64,000 bases of DNA. Origin: an uncultured Rothia sp. Lineage in GTDB: Bacteria; Actinomycetota; Actinomycetes; Actinomycetales; Micrococcaceae. Of this stretch, positions 9,059 to 18,818 are shown one piece after another. The stretch's first letter is position 1. Each line of letters starts with the position of its first letter. The notes beneath the pieces are model-generated. The model ran no database searches and had not been told where the DNA came from. It saw only the letters and a program-made list of their open reading frames with translations. Made by a program: the position numbers and the translations under genes. The DNA lies in NCBI GenBank assembly GCA_946221065.1, contig CAMIIO010000003.1:1-64000 (forward strand), given 5' to 3'.

Positions 9059-9520
9059 ATGATTCCCGGTGAATACATCCTCAGAAAAGAACCCGTTACC
9101 TGCAACGAAGGGCGCGAAGCGATCACCCTCGAAGTAATCAACCGTGGCGATCGCCCGGTTCAGGTAGGCTCGCACTACCACTTTGCAGAAGCAAACCCTG
9201 ACCTTGAATTTGATCGTGAAAAAGCTCTTGGACACCGCCTAGACATTTTGGCAGGTACAGCCGTGCGCCTGGAACCTGGCGACAAAACCACGGTATCGCT
9301 CATTCCCTTTGCCGGGGATCGCATCGTGTACGGTTTCCGCGACCTTGTGGACGGTCCGCTGGACATCCGCGAACCCAAGGCATTTAAAAACGATAAGGCG
9401 CAACATTCACACCAGTTGCCAGAACGTCACGAATCCGCGGCAGGTGACGCTCCCGAGCCACTCCAAACCCTTGACGAGAACATCAGCTCCACTAACGGCG
9501 CCGAAGAGAAAAGAAAATAA
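9059..9520 (+). CDS. ureB: Urease subunit beta
   Basis: 153 residues. Begins with MIPGEYIL and contains the conserved [17 protein letters not shown] segment and a C-terminal RLEPGDK...PFAGDR.VYGF region. The core is about 105 residues; a further 45-residue hydrophilic tail (H, E, P, S-rich) is longer than in many homologues. Eight bases after ureA and three bases before ureC, so part of one transcript. Confidence 0.95.
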   Translation: MIPGEYILRKEPVTCNEGREAITLEVINRGDRPVQVGSHYHFAEANPDLEFDREKALGHRLDILAGTAVRLEPGDKTTVSLIPFAGDRIVYGFRDLVDGPLDIREPKAFKNDKAQHSHQLPERHESAAGDAPEPLQTLDENISSTNGAEEKRK

Positions 9521-9523
9521 CCC

Positions 9524-11239
9524 ATGAGCTTTGATATTGAGCGCGAACGCTACGCAAGCCTTTACGGCCCTACCAAGGGCGATGCCATCCGACTGGGCGA
9601 TACCGAACTTTTTGCGGAAATCGAAGAAGATCTGACCGTCGCAGGGGAAGAAGCCGTCTTTGGCGGTGGCAAAGTCATCCGTGATGGCATGGGGCAGAAC
9701 AGCCAGCTGGTGCGCGACGTCGGATTGCCGGATTTAGTTATCACCAACGTCATCATCCTGGACTACACCGGTATCTATAAGGCAGACGTGGCAATTCGTG
9801 ACGGCCGTATCCAGAAAATCGGTAAGGCCGGCAACCCGCACACCATGGACGGGGTCACCATCACCATTGGTGTGGCAACGGACGTGATCTCCGGTGAAGG
9901 AAAAATTCTGACCGCCGGCGGCATCGATACCCACATCCACTTCATTAGCCCGGATCAGATTGAAACAGCCCTAGTCTCCGGTATCACTACCATGATTGGT
10001 GGCGGCACCGGACTCTCCGAGTCATCGAAGGCTACCACCATTACCCCCGGTGCCTGGAATATCCACAACATGCTACGTTCCTTTGAAGAGTTCCCCATGA
10101 ACTTTGGCTTGCTGGGTAAGGGTCACGGCTCCTCAATATCCCCGCTTGCCGAGCAGATTCGTGCCGGCGCTATCGGCTTGAAGGTTCACGAGGACTGGGG
10201 TGCCACGCCGTCCTCGATCAATACTTCGCTGCAGGTAGCGGATGAATACGACGTGCAGGTAGCAATCCACACCGACACCCTCAATGAGGCAGGATTCGTC
10301 GAAGACACCAAGGCAGCTATCGCCGGACGCGTCATCCACACTTTCCACACCGAAGGCGCCGGTGGTGGACACGCCCCCGATATCATTGAACTCGCTGCGG
10401 AAGAGAATATTCTTCCGGCATCCACCAACCCAACCCTGCCCTATACCAAGAACACGGTAGAAGAGCATCTAGATATGCTCATGGTATGCCACCACCTGAA
10501 CCCCTCCATCCCAGAAGACGTTGCCTTTGCCGATTCCCGAATCCGCAAGGAAACCATCGCTGCGGAGGACGTGCTTCAGGATATGGGTGTATTCTCAATG
10601 ACCTCCTCCGATTCACAGGCCATGGGCCGTGTGGGTGAGGTTGTACTGCGCACCTGGCAGGTAGCTGATTCCATGAAAAAACAGCGCGGCCAGCTACCCG
10701 AAGAGGAGGGCAATGTGGGCGATAACTTCCGTATCAAACGGTATATTTCCAAATACACCATCAACCCGGCACTCGCCCAGGGAATCTCCCATGTGGTGGG
10801 ATCTATCGAAGTTGGTAAATTTGCAGACCTCGTTCTCTGGGAACCCAAGTTCTTCGGCGCTAAGCCAGATATGATTATTAAGGGCGGCCAAGTGGTCAAC
10901 GGCGTCTCCGGCGACCCCAATGCTTCAATCCCCACACCACAACCGCGCTGGTATCGCAAGGTCTTTGGTGCCTATGGCACCGCGGTACACCGCTCCTCAA
11001 TCACCTTCATGTCCCAGGCATCCATCCAGGCAGGCGTACCGGAACAGCTTGGATTGAAGAAGAACGTTCAGGAATGTCGCGATATCCGCAACCTCAAAAA
11101 ATCGGATCTGAAGTTCAACGGCGAAACCCCCGCGCTCTCTGTCGATCCCGAAACCTACGAGGTCAAAGTTGACGGTAAGGCAATCTCTGCCGAACCACAA
11201 CAAGAACTCGCACTCGCGCAACGCTACTTCCTGTTCTAA
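9524..11239 (+). CDS. ureC: Urease subunit alpha (catalytic)
   Basis: 571 residues, full length. Hydrolyses urea to ammonia and carbamate at a di-nickel site. All catalytic residues are visible: H137 and H139 (HIHF), carbamylated lysine K220 (GLKVHEDWG), H222, H249, H275, flap histidine H323 or neighbour ([20 protein letters not shown]) and D363. These match Klebsiella numbering with an offset of three. Nothing in this subunit suggests loss of function, which contrasts with the defect in ureA. Confidence 0.97.
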   Translation: MSFDIERERYASLYGPTKGDAIRLGDTELFAEIEEDLTVAGEEAVFGGGKVIRDGMGQNSQLVRDVGLPDLVITNVIILDYTGIYKADVAIRDGRIQKIGKAGNPHTMDGVTITIGVATDVISGEGKILTAGGIDTHIHFISPDQIETALVSGITTMIGGGTGLSESSKATTITPGAWNIHNMLRSFEEFPMNFGLLGKGHGSSISPLAEQIRAGAIGLKVHEDWGATPSSINTSLQVADEYDVQVAIHTDTLNEAGFVEDTKAAIAGRVIHTFHTEGAGGGHAPDIIELAAEENILPASTNPTLPYTKNTVEEHLDMLMVCHHLNPSIPEDVAFADSRIRKETIAAEDVLQDMGVFSMTSSDSQAMGRVGEVVLRTWQVADSMKKQRGQLPEEEGNVGDNFRIKRYISKYTINPALAQGISHVVGSIEVGKFADLVLWEPKFFGAKPDMIIKGGQVVNGVSGDPNASIPTPQPRWYRKVFGAYGTAVHRSSITFMSQASIQAGVPEQLGLKKNVQECRDIRNLKKSDLKFNGETPALSVDPETYEVKVDGKAISAEPQQELALAQRYFLF

Positions 11240-11263
11240 ACCGCACCGCTAGAATCCAGTTCC

Positions 11264-11299
11264 GTGCTCGCCGTCCAGCAGCTACTCGACGGCGAGCAC
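11264..11299. repeat. Hairpin between ureC and ureE
   Basis: Perfect 12-bp inverted repeat (GTGCTCGCCGTC and its complement) with a 12-base loop in the 100-base gap between the structural and accessory genes. No T run follows, so an RNA stability or processing element or a weak attenuator is more likely than a full terminator. Confidence 0.65.
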
Positions 11300-11339
11300 A
11301 GATGCACACTAACCCACGAACTATCTCGAAAGAAAATAC

Positions 11340-11831
11340 GTGATTATCACAAAAATACTTGCCAACGCCGCCGAAGAATCCGGCAAAAAACTGGTTGCAG
11401 GAAAACACCTCGAAAAAGTGGTGCTACCCAGCGCGGACCTGGTCAAACGCATCCAACGCCTCACCACAGATCACGGCACGGAAATCGGTCTACGTCTGCC
11501 CGCAAAATCCCCGGATCTCAAAGACGGAGACATCCTGCTTGTCGATGAAAGCGGTGAACACGGCAACGCCATCGTGATCTCGGTGCTCCCCACCGACGTC
11601 CTCGTGATTGCCCCCACCACCATTCTCGACATGGCATTTGTGGCGCACAGCCTGGGCAACCGCCACCTTCAGGCACAGTTCTTTGGTACAGACAGCGACT
11701 ACCAAGCCGAAGTGATGGTCGTGCAATACGACCACACGGTAGAAGACTTCCTCAAACACCACAACGTGCCGTACTCTCGCCAAGAACGTGTTATGCCCGT
11801 GCCCTTCCGCCACGCAGAGCACACCCACTAA
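11340..11831 (+). CDS. ureE: Urease accessory protein UreE
   Basis: 163 residues from GTG 11340. Nickel metallochaperone that delivers Ni to the urease maturation complex. An N-terminal peptide-binding-like domain is followed by the metal-binding domain with the conserved AHSLGNRHLQAQF segment and the LKHHNVPYSRQERVMPVPFRHAEHTH tail region, which is His-containing but lacks a long polyHis tail. Its stop overlaps the start of ureF by one base (TAATG). Confidence 0.92.
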   Translation: MIITKILANAAEESGKKLVAGKHLEKVVLPSADLVKRIQRLTTDHGTEIGLRLPAKSPDLKDGDILLVDESGEHGNAIVISVLPTDVLVIAPTTILDMAFVAHSLGNRHLQAQFFGTDSDYQAEVMVVQYDHTVEDFLKHHNVPYSRQERVMPVPFRHAEHTH

Positions 11832-12523
11832 TGAGTTCTACACAGCGTTTGCAGTCCTTACTCGGCATGCTTCAGCTCACTGACTCGGCACTACCCACCG
11901 GCGCCTTCAGTCACTCGCAGGGCTTCGAAACCTACCTCAACCGGGAAGAAATTGACGGTCCGCACAGCTTTGCGCAGTGGCTAGAAATGTTTACCGAACA
12001 ACAGCTTACTTTCACCGATGCGCTCGCGATTCGGTTGGTGTACGCCGCCAAGGATTTTGCCGATGTCGCTGATATTGACGAGCTGGTGACCGTGCAGGCG
12101 CTACCACAGCAGATTCGTGAGTCCGGTATCACCATGGGTAAGCGGTTACTTTCTTTAGGTAACGATTCTTATGAGCATCCGTGGATAAGCCGGTATGCCG
12201 ACGGCGTGGCGTCGGGGGAGCTCTACGCTCACCAAGCGACGGTGTGGGGTGTGCTGGCTCGGGCTCTTGGGGTGGACGAAGACGAGGCGGTGGCTGCTCA
12301 CCTGTACGCCACGATTATTTCACTCACGCAAAATGCGGTGCGCGGTATTCCGATTGGCCAAAATGCCGGTCAGCGCATTATCCGCCAGGCTCAGAACTGG
12401 GTGGAAAAAGCCGTAAACGGTTCTGCCGCACTTGATGCCGAGAATCTTGGTGCTATTGCGCCTGGTCTTGAAATTGCCCAGATGAACCATGAACGGCAGC
12501 GTTCTCGGCTCTTTATGAGCTAG
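11831..12523 (+). CDS. ureF: Urease accessory protein UreF
   Basis: 230 residues, all-helical family. Typical opening LLQLTDSALPTGAFSHSQGFE and later region QNAVRGIPIGQNAGQRI. UreF bridges UreD and UreG in the urease activation complex. Translationally coupled to ureE by the TAATG overlap; 45 bases separate it from ureG. Confidence 0.93.
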   Translation: MSSTQRLQSLLGMLQLTDSALPTGAFSHSQGFETYLNREEIDGPHSFAQWLEMFTEQQLTFTDALAIRLVYAAKDFADVADIDELVTVQALPQQIRESGITMGKRLLSLGNDSYEHPWISRYADGVASGELYAHQATVWGVLARALGVDEDEAVAAHLYATIISLTQNAVRGIPIGQNAGQRIIRQAQNWVEKAVNGSAALDAENLGAIAPGLEIAQMNHERQRSRLFMS

Positions 12524-12568
12524 CCGCTGTCGCAGACTATACAAGAACTTTTTTTAGAGGAGAACCTG

Positions 12569-13180
12569 ATGGATCCCATTATTGTAGGAATCGGCGGACC
12601 TGTTGGTGCCGGAAAAACTCAGCTTATTGAGCGTATTACTCGCGCCATGAGTGATGAGGTGTCGATGGCAGCTATTACCAACGATATTTACACCATTGAG
12701 GACGCCAAAATTTTGGCGCGTAACTCGGTGCTACCGGAAGAGCGCATTATCGGCTTGGAAACCGGCGGCTGCCCGCACACCGCTATCCGTGAAGATACCT
12801 CCATGAATGAGGCAGCTATTGAAGAACTGAAGAAGCGTTTTCCGGATGTGCAATTGATTTTTGTGGAGTCCGGCGGCGATAACCTCTCGGCAACCTTCAG
12901 CCCCGAACTCGTGGACTTCTCCATGTATATTGTGGATGTTGCCCAGGGCGAGAAGATTCCGCGTAAGGCTGGTCAGGGCATGATTAAATCAGATTTATTT
13001 ATTATCAACAAAACTGACCTTGCCCCGCACGTAGGAGCAGATTTGGCGGTGATGGAAGCCGACTCTAAGGTATTTCGTAAGGACAAGCCCTTTGCCTTCA
13101 CCAACCTCAAAACAGATGAGGGCTTGGACGCTGTGCTGAACTGGATTCGCAACGACGTACTCATGCTGGATCTTGCCTAA
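12569..13180 (+). CDS. ureG: Urease accessory GTPase UreG
   Basis: 203 residues. SIMIBI-class GTPase providing energy for nickel insertion. P-loop GGPVGAGKT at residues 9-17, then TNDIYT, the Ni-binding CPH motif in [13 protein letters not shown], the ESGGDNL segment and the NKTDL guanine-specificity motif. AGAGGAG ribosome binding site upstream. Confidence 0.96.
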   Translation: MDPIIVGIGGPVGAGKTQLIERITRAMSDEVSMAAITNDIYTIEDAKILARNSVLPEERIIGLETGGCPHTAIREDTSMNEAAIEELKKRFPDVQLIFVESGGDNLSATFSPELVDFSMYIVDVAQGEKIPRKAGQGMIKSDLFIINKTDLAPHVGADLAVMEADSKVFRKDKPFAFTNLKTDEGLDAVLNWIRNDVLMLDLA

Positions 13181-13181
13181 G

Positions 13182-14045
13182 ATGCCGGCGTCTGTGGCAG
13201 AGCCCGCCGGCGTTTTAAGCCTTGAGATAGTATCTCGCGGCGGGAAGTCGGTGGCTACCCGCCAGTATCATGAGGACGCATTGCGGGTGCTGCGCCCTCA
13301 TTATCTGGATTGTAACGGGCAGGTGACGTATACCGTCATTAATCCCGGTGGCGCCTATTTTGGTGCCGATACCTATGAACTGGATTTTTCGGTAGCGGAA
13401 GAAGCCGAGCTTACGCTAACTACTCAGTCAGCTACCAAGGTGTACAAGACCCCGCAGGGTCCTGCCATACAAAATATGCGTATTCGCGTGGCAGGAAACG
13501 GCGTGTTTGAGTATCTTCCGGATCAGCTCATTGTGTATCGACAGGGAGCCTACCGCCAGCACACCCTGGTGCAGATGGCTCCTAGCTCAACCGTGGTACT
13601 GGCAGAAATCATGACGCCGGGCTGGTCGCCTACGGGTGAAGATTTTCACTACGATGAGCTCAGCATGCGCACCGAGATTCAAGTGATTCAGGACGGTACT
13701 ATGCGTCGTTTGGCGGTGGACCGGTTGCGTATCAAACCCCATGAGCTTACCGGATTATCCGGAATGGGCATGATGGAAGGCTTTACTCATACCGGGCAGC
13801 TGTTGATTGCAGACGCTCGGCTTTCGGAGAGTCTTTTTGGCCGTATTTTAGAGCTTCTTGAAGAATCTTCCACTCGAAGCGGACTGACTCGTGCTGGCAC
13901 CGATCAAGGTTTTGGTGTGAAATGCTGGTGCGTGCGTTCGCTGGCACACAGTACCTCTGAGTTGATGGATCTTCAACACCGAATTGTGAATGAAATCCGG
14001 GCATCAACGCGCGGGCAAAACCCCCTTAACCTGCGAAAAAACTAA
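13182..14045 (+). CDS. ureD: Urease accessory protein UreD/UreH
   Basis: 287 residues from ATG 13182, one base after the ureG stop; an in-frame TTG at 13173 inside ureG is an alternative start. Scaffold protein that binds apo-urease and, with UreF and UreG, forms the nickel-insertion complex. The conserved TLTTQSATKVYK and YLPDQLIVYRQGAYRQ stretches and the GWSPTGEDF region mark the family. Last urease gene of the locus. Confidence 0.92.
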   Translation: MPASVAEPAGVLSLEIVSRGGKSVATRQYHEDALRVLRPHYLDCNGQVTYTVINPGGAYFGADTYELDFSVAEEAELTLTTQSATKVYKTPQGPAIQNMRIRVAGNGVFEYLPDQLIVYRQGAYRQHTLVQMAPSSTVVLAEIMTPGWSPTGEDFHYDELSMRTEIQVIQDGTMRRLAVDRLRIKPHELTGLSGMGMMEGFTHTGQLLIADARLSESLFGRILELLEESSTRSGLTRAGTDQGFGVKCWCVRSLAHSTSELMDLQHRIVNEIRASTRGQNPLNLRKN

Positions 14046-14094
14046 ACCACACTCCCTCTCTTTCTGAGGATTTAATGAAGAAACGGAATGTTTT

Positions 14095-15165
14095 GTGAGT
14101 TCAATAACACACGATTCCCTCTATACCCACTATGTAAAAAACCGCCACGAGCTACCGCTTAAAACACGAATCGGATTTACCTTTGGCGCCGTGGCTCTGC
14201 TACATGTTATTGCTTTAACACTGTTGCTGGTGGGAAGCTTTTCCGGTGCGGCACCCCTTGCCTGGGGCGTGGTACTAGCGGCCTATGCTGCTGGTTTAAA
14301 ACACAGCTACGACTGGGACCATATTTCTGCTATCGATAACTCCACCCGAAAATTTGTGTCTGAGGGTTCTAACCCGGCAAGCGTTGGTTTTGCCTTTAGC
14401 TTGGGGCACTCAACGATTGTGACGGCCGCGGGAATTATGGTGGTTGCCGGGGCGCATTTTGTGACCGGAGCTTTTGAAGAAGGCAGCGCCACTAACCACG
14501 TTTTAGGTCTGATAGGTGCCGGTGTTTCCGGTATTTATCTGCTCATCTTAGGTATCTATAACAGTCAGACGGCGCTACATTTACTCGGGCTTTCTCGCTC
14601 GCAGAAGCAGGGCCACCACGTACACCACCATGAGCTGGACGGATCTAGCGGCTTAATCGCAAGGCTAATTCAGAAGCCGTTGAATAAAGTACGCCGTCCC
14701 CGCGATATTTTTGTGATTGGGCTGCTTTTTGGGCTGGGCTTTGATACCGCGACGACGATCGGTCTGCTGGTACTTACCGTAGCGGCGTCTTTTGCCGGGG
14801 TTTCTCCGGTGGCTTTGATTGGCTTGCCGATTGCCTTTACCGCTGGCATGACGCTGTGCGATACGCTCAACGGGCTGGGCATGATGAAGCTCTATTCGAC
14901 GGCACTGACCGATGTGAGCCGGCGTTTACGCTTTAACATTGTGGTCACGCTCATTTCCTCAGTGTCTGCACTCTTTATTTCGGTGATTACCCTGCTGGGC
15001 TTTATTCACGAGCTCTTTGGGTTAGAAGACCCCGTTACCACCTGGTTTGCCGAGATTGATTTGGGTAATGCGGGATTGCTCCTGGTTGGTCTTTTTGTGG
15101 TGGTGTGGGCTGTATACGCTATCAATCAACGTTGGGGGCGCGACGCCGTCAAGGTAGGAAATTAG
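14095..15165 (+). CDS. Nickel/cobalt transporter, NiCoT (HoxN/NixA) family
   Basis: 356 residues with about eight membrane segments. The family signature H-x4-D-H is at H70-D75-H76 (HSYDWDHISAIDN), and motifs LGFDTATTIGLL and FTAGMTLCDTLNG are present. A His-rich loop (HHVHHHE) lies mid-protein. Position right after ureD argues for nickel supply to urease. The GTG start overlaps the stop of a 7-codon reading frame (ATG 14075, well placed after GAGGA), so a leader peptide may couple translation. Confidence 0.93.
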   Translation: MSSITHDSLYTHYVKNRHELPLKTRIGFTFGAVALLHVIALTLLLVGSFSGAAPLAWGVVLAAYAAGLKHSYDWDHISAIDNSTRKFVSEGSNPASVGFAFSLGHSTIVTAAGIMVVAGAHFVTGAFEEGSATNHVLGLIGAGVSGIYLLILGIYNSQTALHLLGLSRSQKQGHHVHHHELDGSSGLIARLIQKPLNKVRRPRDIFVIGLLFGLGFDTATTIGLLVLTVAASFAGVSPVALIGLPIAFTAGMTLCDTLNGLGMMKLYSTALTDVSRRLRFNIVVTLISSVSALFISVITLLGFIHELFGLEDPVTTWFAEIDLGNAGLLLVGLFVVVWAVYAINQRWGRDAVKVGN

Positions 15166-15168
15166 CTG

Positions 15169-16080
15169 ATGAGTACATCCATTACAAAGTCTTCTCCGCT
15201 GGCTATCCCCGCATATATTTTGCGCGGAATTTCTCAGATTTTCTTTGTGAATAATGCTGCCAGCGGATTGCTGATTGCGGTGGCTATGGCAACTGTTCAT
15301 CCGCTGTCGGGTGTACTGGTGGTGCTGGGCTCTGCCGTGCAGAGCCTTGGCGCCTGGGCACTCGGATATAAGGAAGAGATTGTCCAGGGGCTCATGGGCT
15401 ACAATGGTGCGCTGGTGGGCGCGGCGGCCTCTTTTGCGTTAGAAGATATCAAGACGGCAATTCTGATGACCGTTGTGGGTTCCTTTGCCTGCGTTCCGGT
15501 GCATCTGCTGGTGGCAAAACTTTTTGCTACCAAACCCTTGGGCTGGGCAGCCCTGCCCGTATCCACGGCGCCTTTCTGCGCGGTGGCAGGCATGATGGTG
15601 GGCATTATTTATCCGATGATTGAGAACGATAAGCCTACCTCCACCACGCATTTACTCTCCGGTCTAGGGCTGGGATTTTTTAATAACTTTTCCGAAGTGG
15701 TACTCTCGGATACGCTATTGACCGGTGCGCTAATTATTGTGGCGCTCTTCATCGGCTCACCCGGTATTGCCTTATTTGGCATGCTCGGTAGTGCAGTGCA
15801 GCTTCTGGAAATTTTTGTGACGCCGTTTTCCATCACTCAGGTTTCTGCCGGTATTCTCGGCTATTCGGCGGTGTTGGTGTCTATCGCTATTGGGGCAGTG
15901 TTCTGGGCAGATAAGTCCTGGGTTTGGCGTATTGGCGGTGCCGTGGTGGGTGTGCTCTGCACCCTCGTTCTGCAGCCCCTGCTCATGCTCACCCCTATTC
16001 CTGTGTATACCTGGCCTTTCTTGCTTTCCATGTGGCTTGTGCTCTTAGCCGGTGGTGCGTTGAGTAAACGTGCCCGCTAA
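15169..16080 (+). CDS. Urea transporter (UT family)
   Basis: 303 residues, about ten membrane segments arranged as two homologous halves. The duplicated signature appears as LMGYNGALVGAA in the first half and ILGYSAVLVSIA in the second; QIFFVNNAASGLLI and LGLGFFNNFSEVVL are the matching pre-motif helices. A channel for urea uptake, consistent with the urease genes upstream; three bases separate it from the nickel transporter. The locus therefore encodes substrate import, metal import, enzyme and maturation factors. Confidence 0.93.
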   Translation: MSTSITKSSPLAIPAYILRGISQIFFVNNAASGLLIAVAMATVHPLSGVLVVLGSAVQSLGAWALGYKEEIVQGLMGYNGALVGAAASFALEDIKTAILMTVVGSFACVPVHLLVAKLFATKPLGWAALPVSTAPFCAVAGMMVGIIYPMIENDKPTSTTHLLSGLGLGFFNNFSEVVLSDTLLTGALIIVALFIGSPGIALFGMLGSAVQLLEIFVTPFSITQVSAGILGYSAVLVSIAIGAVFWADKSWVWRIGGAVVGVLCTLVLQPLLMLTPIPVYTWPFLLSMWLVLLAGGALSKRAR

Positions 16081-16100
16081 GATTTAGGGCGCAAAAAATT

Positions 16101-16139
16101 ATTGCCGGAGTCTCGTTATCCCAACGAGACTCCGGCAAT
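16101..16139. terminator. Strong bidirectional terminator
   Basis: Perfect 17-bp stem (ATTGCCGGAGTCTCGTT and complement) with a 5-base loop, A-rich on the left and T-rich on the right. It lies between the end of the urea transporter gene and the end of the convergent amidohydrolase gene, serving both. Confidence 0.9.
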
Positions 16140-16172
16140 GTTTTGATGAGGTTTTAAGAACGTAGGGGAGCT

Positions 16173-17273
16173 CTACCGGGCAACCCACACATGCTGAACG
16201 TCCTGGGTGAGTCGGATATCTTCGGCAGGGTTGCCCTCTGCCAGCACAAGATCCGCACGCTTTCCGGGGGCGATAACACCTCGATCGGCTAAGCCAAAAA
16301 CCTCGGCGGTGGTGGACGTCGCAGCCGCCAAAGCCTGAGCCGGGTTCAGCCCGAACTCATTGAGCAAGACCAGCTCCTCGTGCAGGGTATCGCCAAAGGT
16401 CACGTTGGCGGGTACGCCGTCGGCGTCGTTAGCATCTGTGCCTGCCATGATTCGGGCACCGCCACGCACCAACTCCTGCACCGAATCTAGCGCACCGTCT
16501 AGCGGCCAGCCGTTGGTGTAGGCGATTTCTTGCATCATGGTAATTGTGGGGATGGCTAACTTTACGCGAGGTGCAATGTTCTCATCTAGTGCCTCACCCA
16601 GCGGGACGTGAGTAAAAATATCAACGCCGGCTGCCAAACCCACCTCATAAGAGAAAAGATCCGTGGTGTGGGCGATCACCAGTAGCCCCTGTTCATGTGC
16701 CGCATTAACCAGGGCTGTGGCTAGCTCCGCCGTCATTCCGTTTTCGTCTTCGGGGTCAAGAATGAGTTTAAGATAATCAGCGCCTTCCGTCGCGCGCTGA
16801 TTCACTGCCTGGATACCTTGTTCGACGTCGGCAATCAGCGAGTCCGCAGGAAAACCGGGAATATGCTGGTGTCCGCCGTTTGCCCCGGCAAGAGGAGCGC
16901 CGCTGGCATACACATGCGCGCCGGAGGTGGTTGCGCGTAGCTCCTGTACAAACTTGGGGTCCCAGGTACCCATATCGAGTACGGTAGTTACGCCGTGAGC
17001 TGCGAAGGTGGCAAGCTGTTCCACATCGCTTAGGTGAACGTGGGCGTCAATGAGGCCGGGTAGGAGGGTTGAGCCGGTTCCATCAACCACGGTATCCGCG
17101 GTGGCTCCGGTTCCCGCTTTTTCTATGGAGCTAATTGTGGAGTTATCAAAGAGCACATCGAATGTGCCGTCAAGAAATTGTGTGCCATCAAAAACACGGG
17201 TATTGGTAACCAAAGTAGTAGTGTTCTGAGAATTTTCTGCTGCGAGATGTACCTGTACTTTTTGCATACTCAC
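16173..17273 (-). CDS. Amidohydrolase family protein
   Basis: 366 residues. Metal ligands typical of the subtype with a lysine bridge are visible: H78 and H80 (DAHVHL), K169 (DYLKLIL), H202 (IAHTTD), H222 (FTHVPL) and D280 (MAGTDAN). Closest in style to imidazolonepropionase- and prolidase-like amidohydrolases. Substrate unknown; its placement downstream of the NRAMP-fold transporter of the 5-oxoproline cluster suggests a cyclic amide or dipeptide, but a terminator lies between the two genes, so the link is only positional. Confidence 0.85.
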   Translation of the reverse strand: MSMQKVQVHLAAENSQNTTTLVTNTRVFDGTQFLDGTFDVLFDNSTISSIEKAGTGATADTVVDGTGSTLLPGLIDAHVHLSDVEQLATFAAHGVTTVLDMGTWDPKFVQELRATTSGAHVYASGAPLAGANGGHQHIPGFPADSLIADVEQGIQAVNQRATEGADYLKLILDPEDENGMTAELATALVNAAHEQGLLVIAHTTDLFSYEVGLAAGVDIFTHVPLGEALDENIAPRVKLAIPTITMMQEIAYTNGWPLDGALDSVQELVRGGARIMAGTDANDADGVPANVTFGDTLHEELVLLNEFGLNPAQALAAATSTTAEVFGLADRGVIAPGKRADLVLAEGNPAEDIRLTQDVQHVWVAR

Positions 17274-17360
17274 CAGTCTTCTACTTTTTAGCCGGTGACT
17301 CTACCGGCACTCTCCATATTCACCTAGAACGTGGGAAACATTACGGTCCGGCATAAATAT

Positions 17361-17385
17361 GGGGTCGGTTTAATCAACCGACCCC
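17361..17385 (-). terminator. Terminator after the NRAMP-fold transporter gene
   Basis: Perfect 10-bp stem (GGGGTCGGTT and complement), 5-base loop; on the minus strand it is followed by an AT-rich stretch. It separates the transporter gene from the amidohydrolase gene. Confidence 0.75.
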
Positions 17386-17412
17386 CACCGGCGAACTATA
17401 GGCTTAGGTAGC

Positions 17413-18657
17413 TTAGCCCGCCCAAAGCGCCGCAATACCGCTCATAGATTTCACACCCAGATACACGGTAATTGCCCAGGAAATCCAGCCCACGATGAGT
17501 AACCACGCAGGGTACTCATAGCCCTGCAAAAGATTCTTTACCCGGAAAGTTGCGATGATGAGTAGTGCCGCAAAACCTACCGGCAGAATCAGACCGTTAA
17601 CCGCACCTGCCACAATGAGCAAAGTGGCCGGGGTTTTGCCGAGCGTTACAAACGCAATGGTTGAAGCCACAATGAATCCCACGGTAAGACCATTTTTGAG
17701 CATCATCGAAGAACTCTTGGAGGTAAGGAACGACACCGAAGTGTAAGCCGCACCGATGACCGAAGAGATAGAAGCTCCCCACAGAATCAGGCCGAAGAGG
17801 CGAGTACCAATTTCTCCCGCCGCCACCCCGAACGCTTGAGCGGCAATGGAAGAGTCGGTGGTAATCTGAGCCCCACCAGCCACCACACCAAGAATGGCGA
17901 GGAAGAGCAAAAAGCGCATAACTCCGGTAACAATGACGCCGGTCACCGAGGAATTAGCGATATCTCGTACATACTCGGGACCGTGAATACCTGCGTCAAT
18001 CATGCGGTGGGCACCAGCATAGGTAATATAACCGCCCACAGTGCCGCCTACTAATGTGGTAATTACTGCGAAGTCAACCTTCTCCGGGAACACCATATTG
18101 CGCAGAGCATCACCCACCGGAGGATTAGATACCACAGCAACGTACGCGGTTGCCACAATCATAATCCCACCCAGCACTATTACGATCTTATCCAGCGCCG
18201 CACCCGCCTTCTTGGATAAGAAAACCAGGATTGCCAGTACTGAGGTGAGGATGCCGCCGGTTGTGGCATCCATACCCAGCATGGAGTTCATGCCCAATCC
18301 ACCACCGGCAACGTTACCCACATTGAACACAAAGCCGCCCAGTGCTACTAGCACAGCGAGGAAGATTCCCAGTCCGGGAAGTAGGCTGTTACTCAGTTCC
18401 TGTGCTCGCATTCCTGAAACGCCGATAATGCGCCAGACGTTGAGCTGCACGGCGACGTCGATGAGGATAGAGACGAGAATCGCGAAAGCGAAAGCTGCGC
18501 CTAGCGAATATGTAAATTGTCCGGTCTGCGTAATAAATCCGGGGCCGATGGCGCTGGTTGCCATGAGAAAGAGCGCTCCCAGCAGTACGGAGCGGCCGCC
18601 CTTTTTCTTTTCTTCTGCGGCGGCAATAGATGCCGTGGTAGGAGTTTGTTCAGCCAC
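17413..18657 (-). CDS. NRAMP-fold transporter (YcsG-like), probably for 5-oxoproline cluster substrate
   Basis: 414 residues, about eleven membrane segments, GTG start after AAAGGAC. The fold resembles NRAMP divalent metal transporters, but the metal-binding DPGN of the first helix reads GPGF (AIGPGFITQTGQF) and the MPH of helix six reads GAH (TYAGAHRMI). It is divergent from pxpA, as B. subtilis ycsG is clustered with ycsF and kip genes. I infer a role in uptake of the organic substrate of the pxp enzymes rather than metal transport; this is not shown by the sequence. Confidence 0.85.
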   Translation of the reverse strand: MAEQTPTTASIAAAEEKKKGGRSVLLGALFLMATSAIGPGFITQTGQFTYSLGAAFAFAILVSILIDVAVQLNVWRIIGVSGMRAQELSNSLLPGLGIFLAVLVALGGFVFNVGNVAGGGLGMNSMLGMDATTGGILTSVLAILVFLSKKAGAALDKIVIVLGGIMIVATAYVAVVSNPPVGDALRNMVFPEKVDFAVITTLVGGTVGGYITYAGAHRMIDAGIHGPEYVRDIANSSVTGVIVTGVMRFLLFLAILGVVAGGAQITTDSSIAAQAFGVAAGEIGTRLFGLILWGASISSVIGAAYTSVSFLTSKSSSMMLKNGLTVGFIVASTIAFVTLGKTPATLLIVAGAVNGLILPVGFAALLIIATFRVKNLLQGYEYPAWLLIVGWISWAITVYLGVKSMSGIAALWAG

Positions 18658-18750
18658 TACACGTCCTTTGAGGATCGGCTCAGCCTGCGCTGAGGAGAAA
18701 TAAAAGCTAATTATGTTATCCGTGTCATAGAATTACGTCACAGAAGCGAT

Positions 18751-18763
18751 ATTGTTCAACAAT
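18751..18763. promoter_or_regulatory. Putative GntR operator, pxpA/transporter divergent promoter
   Basis: Perfect palindrome ATTGTT-C-AACAAT in the 161-base gap between two divergent genes. The same sequence with a G in the centre occurs at 19653-19665 upstream of the pxpBC operon that ends in a GntR-family gene. Likely binding site of that regulator (inference). Confidence 0.7.
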
Positions 18764-18818
18764 AGAGGACAACACCATATATTGTCTACGGAACACTAAC
18801 TATCTGAGAAGCGAGAAA

